DNA of 54,249 nt from positions 1 through 54,249 of the forward strand of contig JAHELB010000007.1 in the NCBI GenBank assembly GCA_024644385.1, written 5' to 3'. A model generated the notes under the pieces. The model had not been told where the DNA came from. It did not search any database and was given only the letters and a program-made list of their open reading frames with translations. The DNA comes from Nitrosopumilaceae archaeon. Lineage in GTDB: Archaea; Thermoproteota; Nitrososphaeria; Nitrososphaerales; Nitrosopumilaceae. Positions within the stretch are counted from its first letter, which is position 1. Each line of letters starts with the position of its first letter. Position numbers and translations under genes: made by a program. Positions 17,304-25,543 of the stretch are shown in pieces.

Positions 17304-17720
17304 CTACCAAATTTTTCTCCTATCTGACTGAGATAAAGCAAAAGCCATTGCAGCAAATATTATACCCAAAAAAGCTATGATTGGAAGGGTTGCCTCTTTT
17401 GGAAGATACAAGATTGTACTTCCCCATGCATAAAGGAAAATTGCAACCACATCGAAAACAACAAACATCAAAATGTATGCGTAATATTGCATCATAAACT
17501 GAGTTCGCCCTTCTCCAGTTGGTACCTGCCCACATTCCATGGGTAAAAACTTGACAGGGTTACTTCTTTTTCGAGGAGAAAGCATCCTTGAAATAACCAG
17601 GGCTGGAGCCATTGCCGCTACAGCAAATCCGAACATTAACACCACGGTACTATAATTGCCCGCTAATTCCCCGACCAATTCAGCTTTGAACCCAACTTTT
17701 TTGTATAAAAAGGTATGCAC
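17304..17720 (-). CDS. nuoA: Complex I subunit A, first gene of the nuo operon
   Basis: A three-helix membrane subunit with the conserved PMECGQ loop and FVVFDVVAIFLYAW. The start is uncertain: GTG at 17720 gives 138 residues and lies in an inverted repeat; TTG at 17678 would also leave a complete domain. As the first gene of an 11-gene operon lacking nuoE, F and G, it marks the start of the transcript. Confidence 0.92.
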   Translation of the reverse strand: MHTFLYKKVGFKAELVGELAGNYSTVVLMFGFAVAAMAPALVISRMLSPRKRSNPVKFLPMECGQVPTGEGRTQFMMQYYAYILMFVVFDVVAIFLYAWGSTILYLPKEATLPIIAFLGIIFAAMAFALSQSDRRKIW

Positions 17721-17726
17721 CTTTTT
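17707..17726. promoter_or_regulatory. Perfect inverted repeat at the 5' end of the nuo operon
   Basis: AAAAAGGT and ACCTTTTT flank the 4-base spacer ATGC. The repeat covers the GTG start codon proposed for nuoA and lies in the 70-base region shared with the divergent peroxiredoxin gene. It could be an operator or a hairpin in the 5' mRNA; an AT-rich chance repeat is also possible. Confidence 0.4.
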
Positions 17727-17792
17727 TTTGATCTAATTTTTCAAAAGCCAAATTTTGTAAAGTACTTTATAGGATAACATCTGAAACCGATC

Positions 17793-18257
17793 ATGTCTTT
17801 GAATATTGGAGATATTGCTCCAAATTTTGAACTTCCAGACACAGAACTCAAGATGCGGACTTTGGATGATTTCAAAGGAAAGAAAATTGTCTTGTCTTTT
17901 TTTGTAGCAGCAAGTTCTCCAGTGTGTGAAAATGAATTATGCACATTTAGGGACTCCTGGGCGGAATTTTCAAAACTTAATGCTCAAGTAATCGCAATAA
18001 GTAATGATGGTCCCTTTGCAAATAAAGCATTTGCAGAAAAACATAATTTGAAATTTCCTTTATTAGGAGATTACAACAGTAAAACAATTCGTGATTATGA
18101 TGTATTGATGAAAGATTTGTTGCACATCAAAGATTACAATGCCGCAAAGCGTTCCGTTTTTGTAATATTGGAGGATGGAAAAATTGGTTACAAATGGGTT
18201 TCAGAAGATCCTCTAAAAGAACCAAACTATGAAGAGATTAAAGAATCCCTAAAGTAA
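17793..18257 (+). CDS. Peroxiredoxin (AhpC/TSA superfamily)
   Basis: A thioredoxin-fold peroxidase of 154 residues. The likely peroxidatic Cys is C45 in AASSPVCENELC, with a second Cys at C50 that could resolve it. The canonical PxxxTxxC motif is altered: the Pro position is V38, while S42 replaces Thr. The ATG at 17793 has a TATA-like CTTTATAGG about 25 bases upstream, so the transcript is probably leaderless. It is divergent from nuoA and may protect the respiratory chain region from peroxide, by inference. Confidence 0.85.
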   Translation: MSLNIGDIAPNFELPDTELKMRTLDDFKGKKIVLSFFVAASSPVCENELCTFRDSWAEFSKLNAQVIAISNDGPFANKAFAEKHNLKFPLLGDYNSKTIRDYDVLMKDLLHIKDYNAAKRSVFVILEDGKIGYKWVSEDPLKEPNYEEIKESLK

Positions 18258-18275
18258 AAAATATATTTTCTTTTT

Positions 18276-18788
18276 TTATTCTATTTCAGCTACCAAGTCA
18301 CCTTTGGCAACGGTGTTGCCTTCCTTTATTTTGATGGATGTAATAGAACCATCTTTGTGAGCTTTTACGGAAACTTGCATTTTCATTGATTCTAAAGTAC
18401 ACACAACATCACCTTGTTTTACAGAATCACCTTCTTGAACTGCAATGGAAACAACTTTTCCTGGAATTTGACTTTTTAATGCTAATTGAGCATTGCCTCC
18501 TCCTCCACCTCCAGAATTTTTATAGACAATTTCATCGAAATTTGTATGCTTGTTTATTGTCATAGGAACATTATCAATTACAAGATTCATTTCATTTGTG
18601 GTATTCGCTAGATATTTTGCACGATGATATTGTTGATCAAGTACAAATTCAATTCCTTTTGAATTCATAGTTAGAATTTTTATTTGGTGATCTTTGTCGT
18701 TAATTTTAATTATGTATTCATTGTTTCCAAGATTTTCAGTAATCTCCCCGAGGAAAACATTTTCAATATCTTGTATTTTATAATCCAT
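18276..18788 (-). CDS. Biotin carboxyl carrier protein of acetyl/propionyl-CoA carboxylase
   Basis: The biotinyl domain occupies residues 100-170, with biotin-accepting Lys136 in ESMKM. A Gly run (SGGGGGG, 92-98) is the flexible swing-arm hinge, and residues 1-90 form a beta-rich region that probably docks on the core. It is the last gene of the three-gene carboxylase unit, 6 bases after the biotin carboxylase. In this lineage the enzyme fixes bicarbonate onto acetyl-CoA and propionyl-CoA in the 3-hydroxypropionate/4-hydroxybutyrate cycle. Confidence 0.93.
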   Translation of the reverse strand: MDYKIQDIENVFLGEITENLGNNEYIIKINDKDHQIKILTMNSKGIEFVLDQQYHRAKYLANTTNEMNLVIDNVPMTINKHTNFDEIVYKNSGGGGGGNAQLALKSQIPGKVVSIAVQEGDSVKQGDVVCTLESMKMQVSVKAHKDGSITSIKIKEGNTVAKGDLVAEIE

Positions 18789-18794
18789 ATTTCA

Positions 18795-20282
18795 TCAAAT
18801 TATTTTATTTTTCCAGATAGAGTTATCTTGTGTAGAACTTTGTACACGGCTTTGAAAGTATTCAGAATGAAGAATAGCAGCGGCCACAGCAGCTTCACTT
18901 TTTTCAATTTTTTCGGTTTTGAGGTCTTTTTTTAATTTTTCAATCATATCAAAACGCTTTAGAAAATCGGTGGTAAGTTCACCCCTTTTGTATTCTTCAC
19001 TTTTAAGAATAGTTTTGTACAAAGGAATTGATGTTTCTACGCCTTCAATGTAAAAATCATTTAGGGCATTAAGCATCCGAGTTCTTGATTCTTCAAAAGT
19101 TTGTCCCCAGGTGCAAAGTTTTGCCATCAAAGAATCATAAAATGGAGACACTGTACATCCAGAATAAAGGTAGGTATCACATCTAACACTAGGTCCTGCA
19201 GGAATGGTTACCTCGGGAACAGGTCCAGTTGATGGAGCAAAATCCAAAAAGGTATCCTCGGCATTAATTCTGCATTCAATGGCATAACCATTCATTTTAA
19301 GATCAGATTGTTTGAATGGAAGTGGCTCTCCGTTTGCAATATCAATTTGTAATTTCACAAGATCCAAGCCGGAAACAAGTTCAGTGATTGGGTGTTCTAC
19401 CTGTAATCGAGCATTAATTTCAATAAAATAAAATTCTCCGTTATCAGCTCGTAAGAATTCGGCTGTACCTAAATTGGTGTAATCTACTGCCTCTGAAGCC
19501 TTGACAACTAAATCTCCAATTCTATCCCGAGTTTCTTGATCTACAATGGGCGAGGGTGTTTGTTCAATTAGTTTTTGATTTCGTCGTTGAATTGAACATT
19601 CTCTCTCAAAGATGTGAACTGCATTTCCATGCTTGTCTCTTGCCATTTGATATTCAATATGTCTTGTTTTTTCTAGAAATTTTTCTACAATAATAGCTGA
19701 CTTTCCAACAGCAGAGATTGATTCATCAGTTACTGATTTGAAACCGTCTGTAAGTTCTTTGTCATTAGTTACCAGTCTAATTCCACGACCTCCTCCACCA
19801 AACACTGATTTTAGTAATACTGGATATCCTATTTCATTTGCAATTTTTATTGCTTCTTCTACATCTTTTACAAGTCCTGGACTTCCCGGAACCGTTGGAA
19901 CTTTAGCCTTGAGCATTGCATCTTTGCATTCCATTTTGTCACCACAAAGATTCATCGATTTTGAAGAAGGGCCAATAAAATTTATTTTGTTTTTTTCACA
20001 AAGGTTTGCAAAGTCGTCATTTTCTGAAAGGAATCCGTACCCTGGATGAACTGCATCAGCACCTGAAGATAACATTACATCAAGAATTTTTTGTTGATTA
20101 AGATATGATTTTGCCGGAGCTGCTTCTCCAATATGATATGCATCATCTGCTTTTTTAACATGAAGAGAGTTATAATCCTCATCAGAGTAAACAGCAACTG
20201 TTTTGATACCCAAAGCTTTGCATGTTTTAATTACACGGAGTGCAATCTCTCCTCTATTTGCAATAAGTACCTTTTCAATCAT
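18795..20282 (-). CDS. accC: Biotin carboxylase subunit of acetyl/propionyl-CoA carboxylase
   Basis: An ATP-grasp enzyme (about 495 residues) that carboxylates biotin using bicarbonate and ATP. It shows the N-terminal VLIANRGEIALRVI, PGYGFLSEN, the Gly-rich ATP loop FGGGGRGIRLV, and EINARLQVEHPITE with metal-binding Glu and catalytic Arg. The ATG at 20282 matches the family N-terminus; a GTG at 20291 that overlaps the preceding stop would add three residues. Confidence 0.94.
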   Translation of the reverse strand: MIEKVLIANRGEIALRVIKTCKALGIKTVAVYSDEDYNSLHVKKADDAYHIGEAAPAKSYLNQQKILDVMLSSGADAVHPGYGFLSENDDFANLCEKNKINFIGPSSKSMNLCGDKMECKDAMLKAKVPTVPGSPGLVKDVEEAIKIANEIGYPVLLKSVFGGGGRGIRLVTNDKELTDGFKSVTDESISAVGKSAIIVEKFLEKTRHIEYQMARDKHGNAVHIFERECSIQRRNQKLIEQTPSPIVDQETRDRIGDLVVKASEAVDYTNLGTAEFLRADNGEFYFIEINARLQVEHPITELVSGLDLVKLQIDIANGEPLPFKQSDLKMNGYAIECRINAEDTFLDFAPSTGPVPEVTIPAGPSVRCDTYLYSGCTVSPFYDSLMAKLCTWGQTFEESRTRMLNALNDFYIEGVETSIPLYKTILKSEEYKRGELTTDFLKRFDMIEKLKKDLKTEKIEKSEAAVAAAILHSEYFQSRVQSSTQDNSIWKNKII

Positions 20283-20287
20283 AGGAC

Positions 20288-21856
20288 TCACAAATTGATG
20301 TTACCATGTTTTCTTGGAAGTTGTTTTTCTCTTTTGTTTGCAAGCATTTCTAGAGCTTTTATTAACATGGGTCTTGTTTCAGCAGGATTAATTACGTTAT
20401 CTACTGTTCCGTGTGATGCAGCAACATATGGATTTTCAAATTTTTCTGTAAATTCACCAATCAGTTGTTTTTTGAGGGCATCTGCATCATTAGAACTTGC
20501 AAGTTCTTTTCTATACATGATTTTTACAGCAGCCTCACCTCCAAGAACCGCACATCTAGCAGTTGGCCAAGCATAATTAATATCAGTTCTAAGATTTTTG
20601 CTTCCCATAGCAATGTATGCTCCGCCATAAGCTTTGCCGATAACTAAGGTGATTCTAGGAACAGTTGCCTCACAGTAAGCATAAAGGAGCTTGCTTCCAT
20701 GTCGGATGATTCCATTATGTTCTTGATTTGACCCGGGCATATATCCTGGGGTATCTACAAGTGTAATTATTGGAATATTAAATGAATCACAAAATCTAAT
20801 GAATCGAGCTGCTTTGTTTGATGAATCGATATCGAGTGCGCCTGCAAGATGTATTGGTTGGTTTGCAACAATGCCGACTACTTTTCCATTCAATCGACCA
20901 TATCCTACTATAACGTTTGGTGCAAATAGTTCATGAATCTCCAAGAATTCATGGTTATCTACAACAGAGTTTATGATTTCTTTCATGTCGTAAGGTTGCA
21001 ATGGATTTTCAGGAATAATGTTGATTAGATTATGGTCCAATCTGTTTGGATCATCATCTGTTTTCAGTTTTGGAGGTTCTTGGGTATTGTTTTGTGGAAG
21101 AAATGAGATTAATTTTTTTATGTAATCCATACATTCGTATTCATTACGTGCAACAAAGTGTGCCACACCACTTTTTGATCCGTGAGTCATTGCTCCACCC
21201 AAATCATCAAAGGAAATATCTTCTCCCAAAACAGTCTTTACAACATCAGGACCTGTAACAAACATTGTTCCTGCTTTTTCAACCATAATAACAAAATCAG
21301 TCATTGCTGGAGAATATACAGAGCCACCAGCAGATGGACCTATACTTGCCGTAATTTGTGGTATTACACCTGAAGCCAATTGATTATGGTAAAAGATATC
21401 TGCAAATCCATCAAGACTCATAATTCCTTCCTGAATCCTCGCACCTCCTGAGTCCATTATCCCAACAATGGGGCAACCAGTTCGAAGTGAATGATCCATT
21501 AATTTTGTAATTTTTTTAGCTCCCATTTGACTAAGGGTCCCTCCAAGAACAGTAAAATCATAAGCAAAAACAAAGATCTGTCTTCCATTAACTAATCCAT
21601 ATCCCCCGACTACACCATCAGTAAAGAATTTCTTTTTCTGCATATCGTACTCATGATAATGATGTGTAGTTAGTGGATCAATTTCGGTAAAAGTTCCTTC
21701 ATCTAATAAAAGGTCAATTCTCTCACGGGCAGTAAGTTTTCCTTTATTGTGTTGGTCTTTGATACGATCTTGTCCTCCTCCCTGTAATGAAATCTTCTTC
21801 CTCTTCGAAAATTCTTCAATTTTTTCAGAGTGCATCCTGATCTCTAAGGTTAACAT
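20288..21856 (-). CDS. pccB: Carboxyltransferase subunit of acetyl/propionyl-CoA carboxylase
   Basis: A crotonase-fold carboxyltransferase with N and C halves, 522 residues. Landmarks are KLTARERIDLLLDEGTF, the oxyanion-hole regions GIMDSGGARIQEG and TLVDTPGYMPG, and AYGGAYIAMGSK. It is the first gene of the pccB-accC-accB unit. The annotated ATG at 21856 may be 7 residues too long: the ATG at 21835 gives the usual MHSEKIEEF start and has a TATA-like stretch (21860-21871) about 30 bases upstream. Confidence 0.94.
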   Translation of the reverse strand: MLTLEIRMHSEKIEEFSKRKKISLQGGGQDRIKDQHNKGKLTARERIDLLLDEGTFTEIDPLTTHHYHEYDMQKKKFFTDGVVGGYGLVNGRQIFVFAYDFTVLGGTLSQMGAKKITKLMDHSLRTGCPIVGIMDSGGARIQEGIMSLDGFADIFYHNQLASGVIPQITASIGPSAGGSVYSPAMTDFVIMVEKAGTMFVTGPDVVKTVLGEDISFDDLGGAMTHGSKSGVAHFVARNEYECMDYIKKLISFLPQNNTQEPPKLKTDDDPNRLDHNLINIIPENPLQPYDMKEIINSVVDNHEFLEIHELFAPNVIVGYGRLNGKVVGIVANQPIHLAGALDIDSSNKAARFIRFCDSFNIPIITLVDTPGYMPGSNQEHNGIIRHGSKLLYAYCEATVPRITLVIGKAYGGAYIAMGSKNLRTDINYAWPTARCAVLGGEAAVKIMYRKELASSNDADALKKQLIGEFTEKFENPYVAASHGTVDNVINPAETRPMLIKALEMLANKREKQLPRKHGNINL

Positions 21857-21999
21857 CTACTTATTAATTTAGGTGCATTTTGCCTTTGTGGAATATAATT
21901 TTTAAATTAATAATTTTCAAGATTTTTGTCTTATTTTTAAAAAAATCTAAATTAGATTTACAGAAATACATTTAACTAAAGTAAAGACAAAAGATCCTT

Positions 22000-22842
22000 A
22001 TGGTGGCTGAGATGAAAGCCAAGGTGATTTACACCAATTTGCTTAAAGAAGACCTTGTAATTATTCGAATTCGTCCAGATGAAGGTATGCCAGATTACGT
22101 AACTGGTCAATTTCTCACTATTGGTGTTATTGTTCCTACTGAAAATTATAAACTAGTTAGGAGGGCATATTCAATTGCATCACATCCAGAAAATAGAGAT
22201 TATTTTGAGTTTGTCATTAGGTGGGTAAGAAATCCATTACCGGGACGAGTGACAACAATGTTATTCCATGCAAGTGAAGGTGATGAAGTAAAATTGGGAT
22301 ATCCAACAGGAAATGCACTTTTGATTAATGAAAAACTCCCTAACGGAGAAAAGGACATGAGGAGAATAGTTTGTGTGGGGGGAGGTACAGGCCTTGCGCC
22401 TTTCATTGCATTTCCTAATCATTTACACGACGTGGGAGATAAACGTGAAGTGATTGTACTTCATGGAGCAAGCTATGTAGATGAATTAAGTTATAGGAGA
22501 TTACTTACAGACTTGGAGGATGAGAGTATCAAACGAGGTAAAGACGAATGGAATTTCAAATATAGAGCTGCAATTAGCAGACCCAAAGAATTCTTTAATC
22601 GTTCTTGGAGTGGACAAGTAGGTAGAGTTGAATCATTCTTCAAAGAAGGTAAAAATGGTTTATCTCCACTTGATGAATTAGCGGGTGAAAAATGTACTCC
22701 AGAGAATACCACTATCTACATCTGTGGATATCAGGGAACAATTGATGGGGTTATCGATAATGTTAAGGCGCGAGGATTTGTAACAAAAGACAAGAAAAGA
22801 GATGATGGGGGTTTTGACATCAGGTATGAATCATATGGATAA
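22000..22842 (+). CDS. FAD-dependent ferredoxin/flavodoxin-NADP reductase-like oxidoreductase
   Basis: A two-domain FNR-type flavoprotein of 280 residues. The FAD motif RRAYSIAS is at 54-61 and the NAD(P)-binding GGGTGLAPF at 127-135; the C-terminal YICGYQGTI is the nicotinamide-side signature. It probably moves electrons between NADPH and ferredoxin, which would suit a complex I without NADH-binding subunits. Its promoter faces that of pccB across a 143-base AT-rich gap, with TTTAACTA about 25 bases before the ATG. Confidence 0.88.
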   Translation: MVAEMKAKVIYTNLLKEDLVIIRIRPDEGMPDYVTGQFLTIGVIVPTENYKLVRRAYSIASHPENRDYFEFVIRWVRNPLPGRVTTMLFHASEGDEVKLGYPTGNALLINEKLPNGEKDMRRIVCVGGGTGLAPFIAFPNHLHDVGDKREVIVLHGASYVDELSYRRLLTDLEDESIKRGKDEWNFKYRAAISRPKEFFNRSWSGQVGRVESFFKEGKNGLSPLDELAGEKCTPENTTIYICGYQGTIDGVIDNVKARGFVTKDKKRDDGGFDIRYESYG

Positions 22843-22890
22843 ATTCAGGCTCTAAAAAACTAGTAAATTATAATTTTTGTTAATCCTGAT

Positions 22891-23055
22891 TTAGGATTTT
22901 TTGCGTAGGATAAACTGCATTAGTGCTTCTTTGGAATAATCAATCCCATGCTCTTCATCGGTATGCTTGCCAAAAACTTCAATCACTTCCTCAATTTCAC
23001 CCTCACTTACAAAATCACACTCAAACCCATAATCTGAACATCTTAGTTTTGCCAT
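22891..23055 (-). CDS. DUF1059-like small protein
   Basis: A 54-residue protein starting MAKLRCSDYGFECDF, with two Cys and an acidic middle (EGEIEEVIEVFGKHTDEEHG) and His residues, matching the pattern of DUF1059 small proteins. The ATG at 23055 is preferred; an in-frame start at 23079 adds eight residues without support. Function unknown. Confidence 0.75.
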   Translation of the reverse strand: MAKLRCSDYGFECDFVSEGEIEEVIEVFGKHTDEEHGIDYSKEALMQFILRKKS

Positions 23056-23167
23056 ATTTTGGGAATTAACAGTGTACAATAAAAACTAAGGTGTGTTTCC
23101 AAATAAAAATCCAAATCAGCTATTTTCCATCTATTTAGATCAAAGAATAAAGATTTGAATTTAGTTA

Positions 23168-24427
23168 TTAATCTGATTTCTCAGATATTTTTTTTGTTGG
23201 GGAAGAAACAATGTTTTGGGCAACGGTTTTCGTCAATTCCTCAATTATCTTTATTTTATTCTCATCGGTTTCACCCAACTTTTCTAAGGCTTTTTCTAAT
23301 TCCTTTTTCCTTACTGCGTCTACACTTGCCTGTACATCAACTATTATCGGCTCAGCATCAACCTTTTTCATGGTAGCCTCAATTACTGGAACTTCTTTTG
23401 CTATCAATTTTTCAACTTCGGGAACTTTGCCCATCCTAATTGTTTCATTCTCTTCAACTAATTCAATAATCTGATCTTTAAACATTAATTTTACTCCAGG
23501 AATAGTTGATACTCTATCATCAACTGCTCTTGGATCAGAAATATCTAAAATCAAAACTCCTGTTTTTTTATTCCCTACTATTCTTTTTATTTTTTCATTT
23601 GTTATAAGGAAATAATCTGCAGTAGTTGCAACAAAAACTATATCGAATTTATCAAATTCTTGAAAAATATCCTTGAATTCTATTGGTGTTCCTCCTAGTA
23701 TTTTTGAAAAACCAGTTGCTCGATCCAAAGTCATACTTGTAACATCAAATGCATATCCTTTTTTTCTCAGAGTCTTAGCAACCCTAGCAGCTGCCTCACC
23801 CGTACCTATTAATAAAATGTGTTTCTTTTTGTCAATCCCTACATTTTCTTCAGCAATTTTTACAGATATATCTCCAAGCGAACTAACATTTTCTCCAATA
23901 CCAGTCGTATTTCTAATCTGAGTGGCTACTCGAATACAGGTATCAAATAGTTTATTCAACACTCTTCCCGAAGTTTTGTATTCCTTAGCTTTTGAAATTG
24001 ATGTTTTTAATTCTTCAAGAATTTCATTTTTACCTACCACCACAGACTCTAGACCGCATGCAAGTCTAAGCAAATTCATGTAAACATCTACTCCTGAATA
24101 AATTTCAAGGGTTTGATCAAAGTGATCAATTTCCCATTGATCAAGTTCAGTTAAGGATATCCATGTATCTTGAATTTGATTTAATACAAGTCCTTTTGCT
24201 TCTGGTCTTCTGGCATCAGGAGAATCTCCTGTCTCAAGATTAATTATTAGAAAAATTTCAACTCTGCTTGATGTTTGAACTATTACACATTCAGAAACAT
24301 CTGATATTTTTTTAAACTCTTCAGCAGCAGCAGAAATGTCTTCAAAAGAAAATTTTTCTAATTTATGAATTGGGACATTATTATGAGTAAATTTTGCGTT
24401 GATTATTCTAAAGTTTCCTTCTGTCAT
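23168..24427 (-). CDS. Glutamyl-tRNA reductase-like protein lacking catalytic residues
   Basis: The whole three-domain GluTR layout is present (419 residues): N-terminal catalytic-like domain, a Rossmann domain with LLIGTGEAAARVAKTL (205-220) for NADPH, and a C-terminal dimerization helix bundle with KKELEKAL and GETDENKIKIIEELT. But the catalytic site is changed. The TCNR motif is TSSR (52-55), so the nucleophilic Cys is Ser53; the active-site His before LLRLACGLES is Asn118; and the GEPQI-type motif is GKNEI (132-136). It is therefore probably a paralogue or pseudoenzyme rather than active HemA. It is followed on the same strand by no heme gene; upstream lies a charged coiled-coil protein 12 bases away. 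Confidence 0.85.
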   Translation of the reverse strand: MTEGNFRIINAKFTHNNVPIHKLEKFSFEDISAAAEEFKKISDVSECVIVQTSSRVEIFLIINLETGDSPDARRPEAKGLVLNQIQDTWISLTELDQWEIDHFDQTLEIYSGVDVYMNLLRLACGLESVVVGKNEILEELKTSISKAKEYKTSGRVLNKLFDTCIRVATQIRNTTGIGENVSSLGDISVKIAEENVGIDKKKHILLIGTGEAAARVAKTLRKKGYAFDVTSMTLDRATGFSKILGGTPIEFKDIFQEFDKFDIVFVATTADYFLITNEKIKRIVGNKKTGVLILDISDPRAVDDRVSTIPGVKLMFKDQIIELVEENETIRMGKVPEVEKLIAKEVPVIEATMKKVDAEPIIVDVQASVDAVRKKELEKALEKLGETDENKIKIIEELTKTVAQNIVSSPTKKISEKSD

Positions 24428-24439
24428 TGCACATCATCC

Positions 24440-25141
24440 TCATTTGTCAAATTTGTTCCTTCCTCCTTTTGCTGTCCGGAAAACATTCATTCCAAGATTA
24501 TAATTTTCAAATAGATAATCTATAGTTTTAAGATCTTCTTCTGCTTGTAAAATTTCTTGTTTACTTGAGTCTGGGTCTTTTTGTAATTTAGCTAGTTTTT
24601 TCTCTATTTCATCTCTAAAGGATGAAATCCCAGATTCATAGTTTGATTCGCCATGAAATTCTGGACTTAGCATATTTTCAGGAGTGTATTTTGGGGTTTG
24701 ATCCCGTGGGATTTCAACTCGTCTTGAAATCTCTTCTTCCTCCTCCGGTGTTAGAATAGGTCTAGGGGGTGCCAATTCGTGTTTACGAAGGAAAAATTCA
24801 GGTTCTCCCATTTCCCTCCTAAATATTTGATCTCGAAATCGTTGATTGGTAAAAGAATTACTGACCTTCGTCGCAACTGCTTCCTTTGCAGCTTGCTTGT
24901 ATTCCTCCTCCAAAGCTTTTTCTGCAGCTTCTTTTGCAGCTTTTGATCGAGCCAATGCTGTTGTAGCTTCTGCTTCCGCTAATGCTGCTAATTCTGAGGC
25001 AGTAATACCTGATTTGGGGGATTTTGTCTTTACTGCTTTGGTTTTAGAGAGTTTTTCCGGATTTTCCTTTTCTGAAGATTTTGTTTCTTTCGGAACAGTT
25101 TTTGAGTTTTTACTCTCTTCTTTTTTTTTATCTTCAGACAT
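24440..25141 (-). CDS. Hypothetical Lys/Glu/Ala-rich coiled-coil protein
   Basis: A 233-residue protein without recognised domain. Residues 1-45 are disordered Lys/Ser/Glu-rich, 46-95 form an Ala-rich helix (ASELAALAEAEATTALARSK), then a Pro-rich acidic linker (PRPILTPEEEEEI), and a C-terminal predicted helical pair (FRDEIEKKLAKLQKD, ILQAEEDLKTIDYLFENY). It is cytosolic in appearance. It lies 12 bases upstream of the GluTR-like gene and probably shares its transcript, so the two products may work together; this is inference. Confidence 0.6.
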   Translation of the reverse strand: MSEDKKKEESKNSKTVPKETKSSEKENPEKLSKTKAVKTKSPKSGITASELAALAEAEATTALARSKAAKEAAEKALEEEYKQAAKEAVATKVSNSFTNQRFRDQIFRREMGEPEFFLRKHELAPPRPILTPEEEEEISRRVEIPRDQTPKYTPENMLSPEFHGESNYESGISSFRDEIEKKLAKLQKDPDSSKQEILQAEEDLKTIDYLFENYNLGMNVFRTAKGGRNKFDK

Positions 25142-25219
25142 TAAAAATTAGAATAATTGAGTAGAATTTTAAGCTTTTAGAATTTTTTTCGATCTCACAA
25201 AGAAAATTACATGATTTTG

Positions 25220-25543
25220 CTAAGTTTTAGGATTTAGATTCAATGCAGGAAGTTTTTTCTTAATGGATTTTTGGTATAAATCATAAGGATTTTTCTGATC
25301 AAGGCATTTTTTACAAATGCATAATGGAGAAACCTTTTCAATATCACAATTATCCTGAAATTCACAACTTTGACATCCTGCGGGTCCATCACAAATTGCA
25401 CATCGGAGTTCTTTAATTTGAGAACATTTTTCATGTTTAACACCAATTCCTTTTGCCCATAAACCTAATTCATTTATTTCAATTTTTTCATTACAGATAA
25501 TGCACGTTCCAGGAAACTTCATTGGGATTTTTCTCCAACTCAT
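25220..25543 (-). CDS. Cys-rich zinc-binding hypothetical protein
   Basis: The protein has 107 residues and about 13 Cys in paired arrangements: CIIC, CAIC, CQSC, and CICKKC, plus single ones, consistent with several zinc-binding knuckles. Residues 1-35 (IPMKFPGTCIICNEKIEINE) look like a treble-clef start. Its ATG overlaps the RFC large-subunit stop by 4 bases (ATGA), implying coupled translation. A role with RFC in DNA replication or repair is possible but unproven. Confidence 0.7.
   Translation of the reverse strand: MSWRKIPMKFPGTCIICNEKIEINELGLWAKGIGVKHEKCSQIKELRCAICDGPAGCQSCEFQDNCDIEKVSPLCICKKCLDQKNPYDLYQKSIKKKLPALNLNPKT

Noticed and set aside
20133-20576. 147-residue open frame antisense to accC/pccB
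   Set aside because: It covers two conserved genes on the other strand and has no family features; normal shadow of biased codon use.
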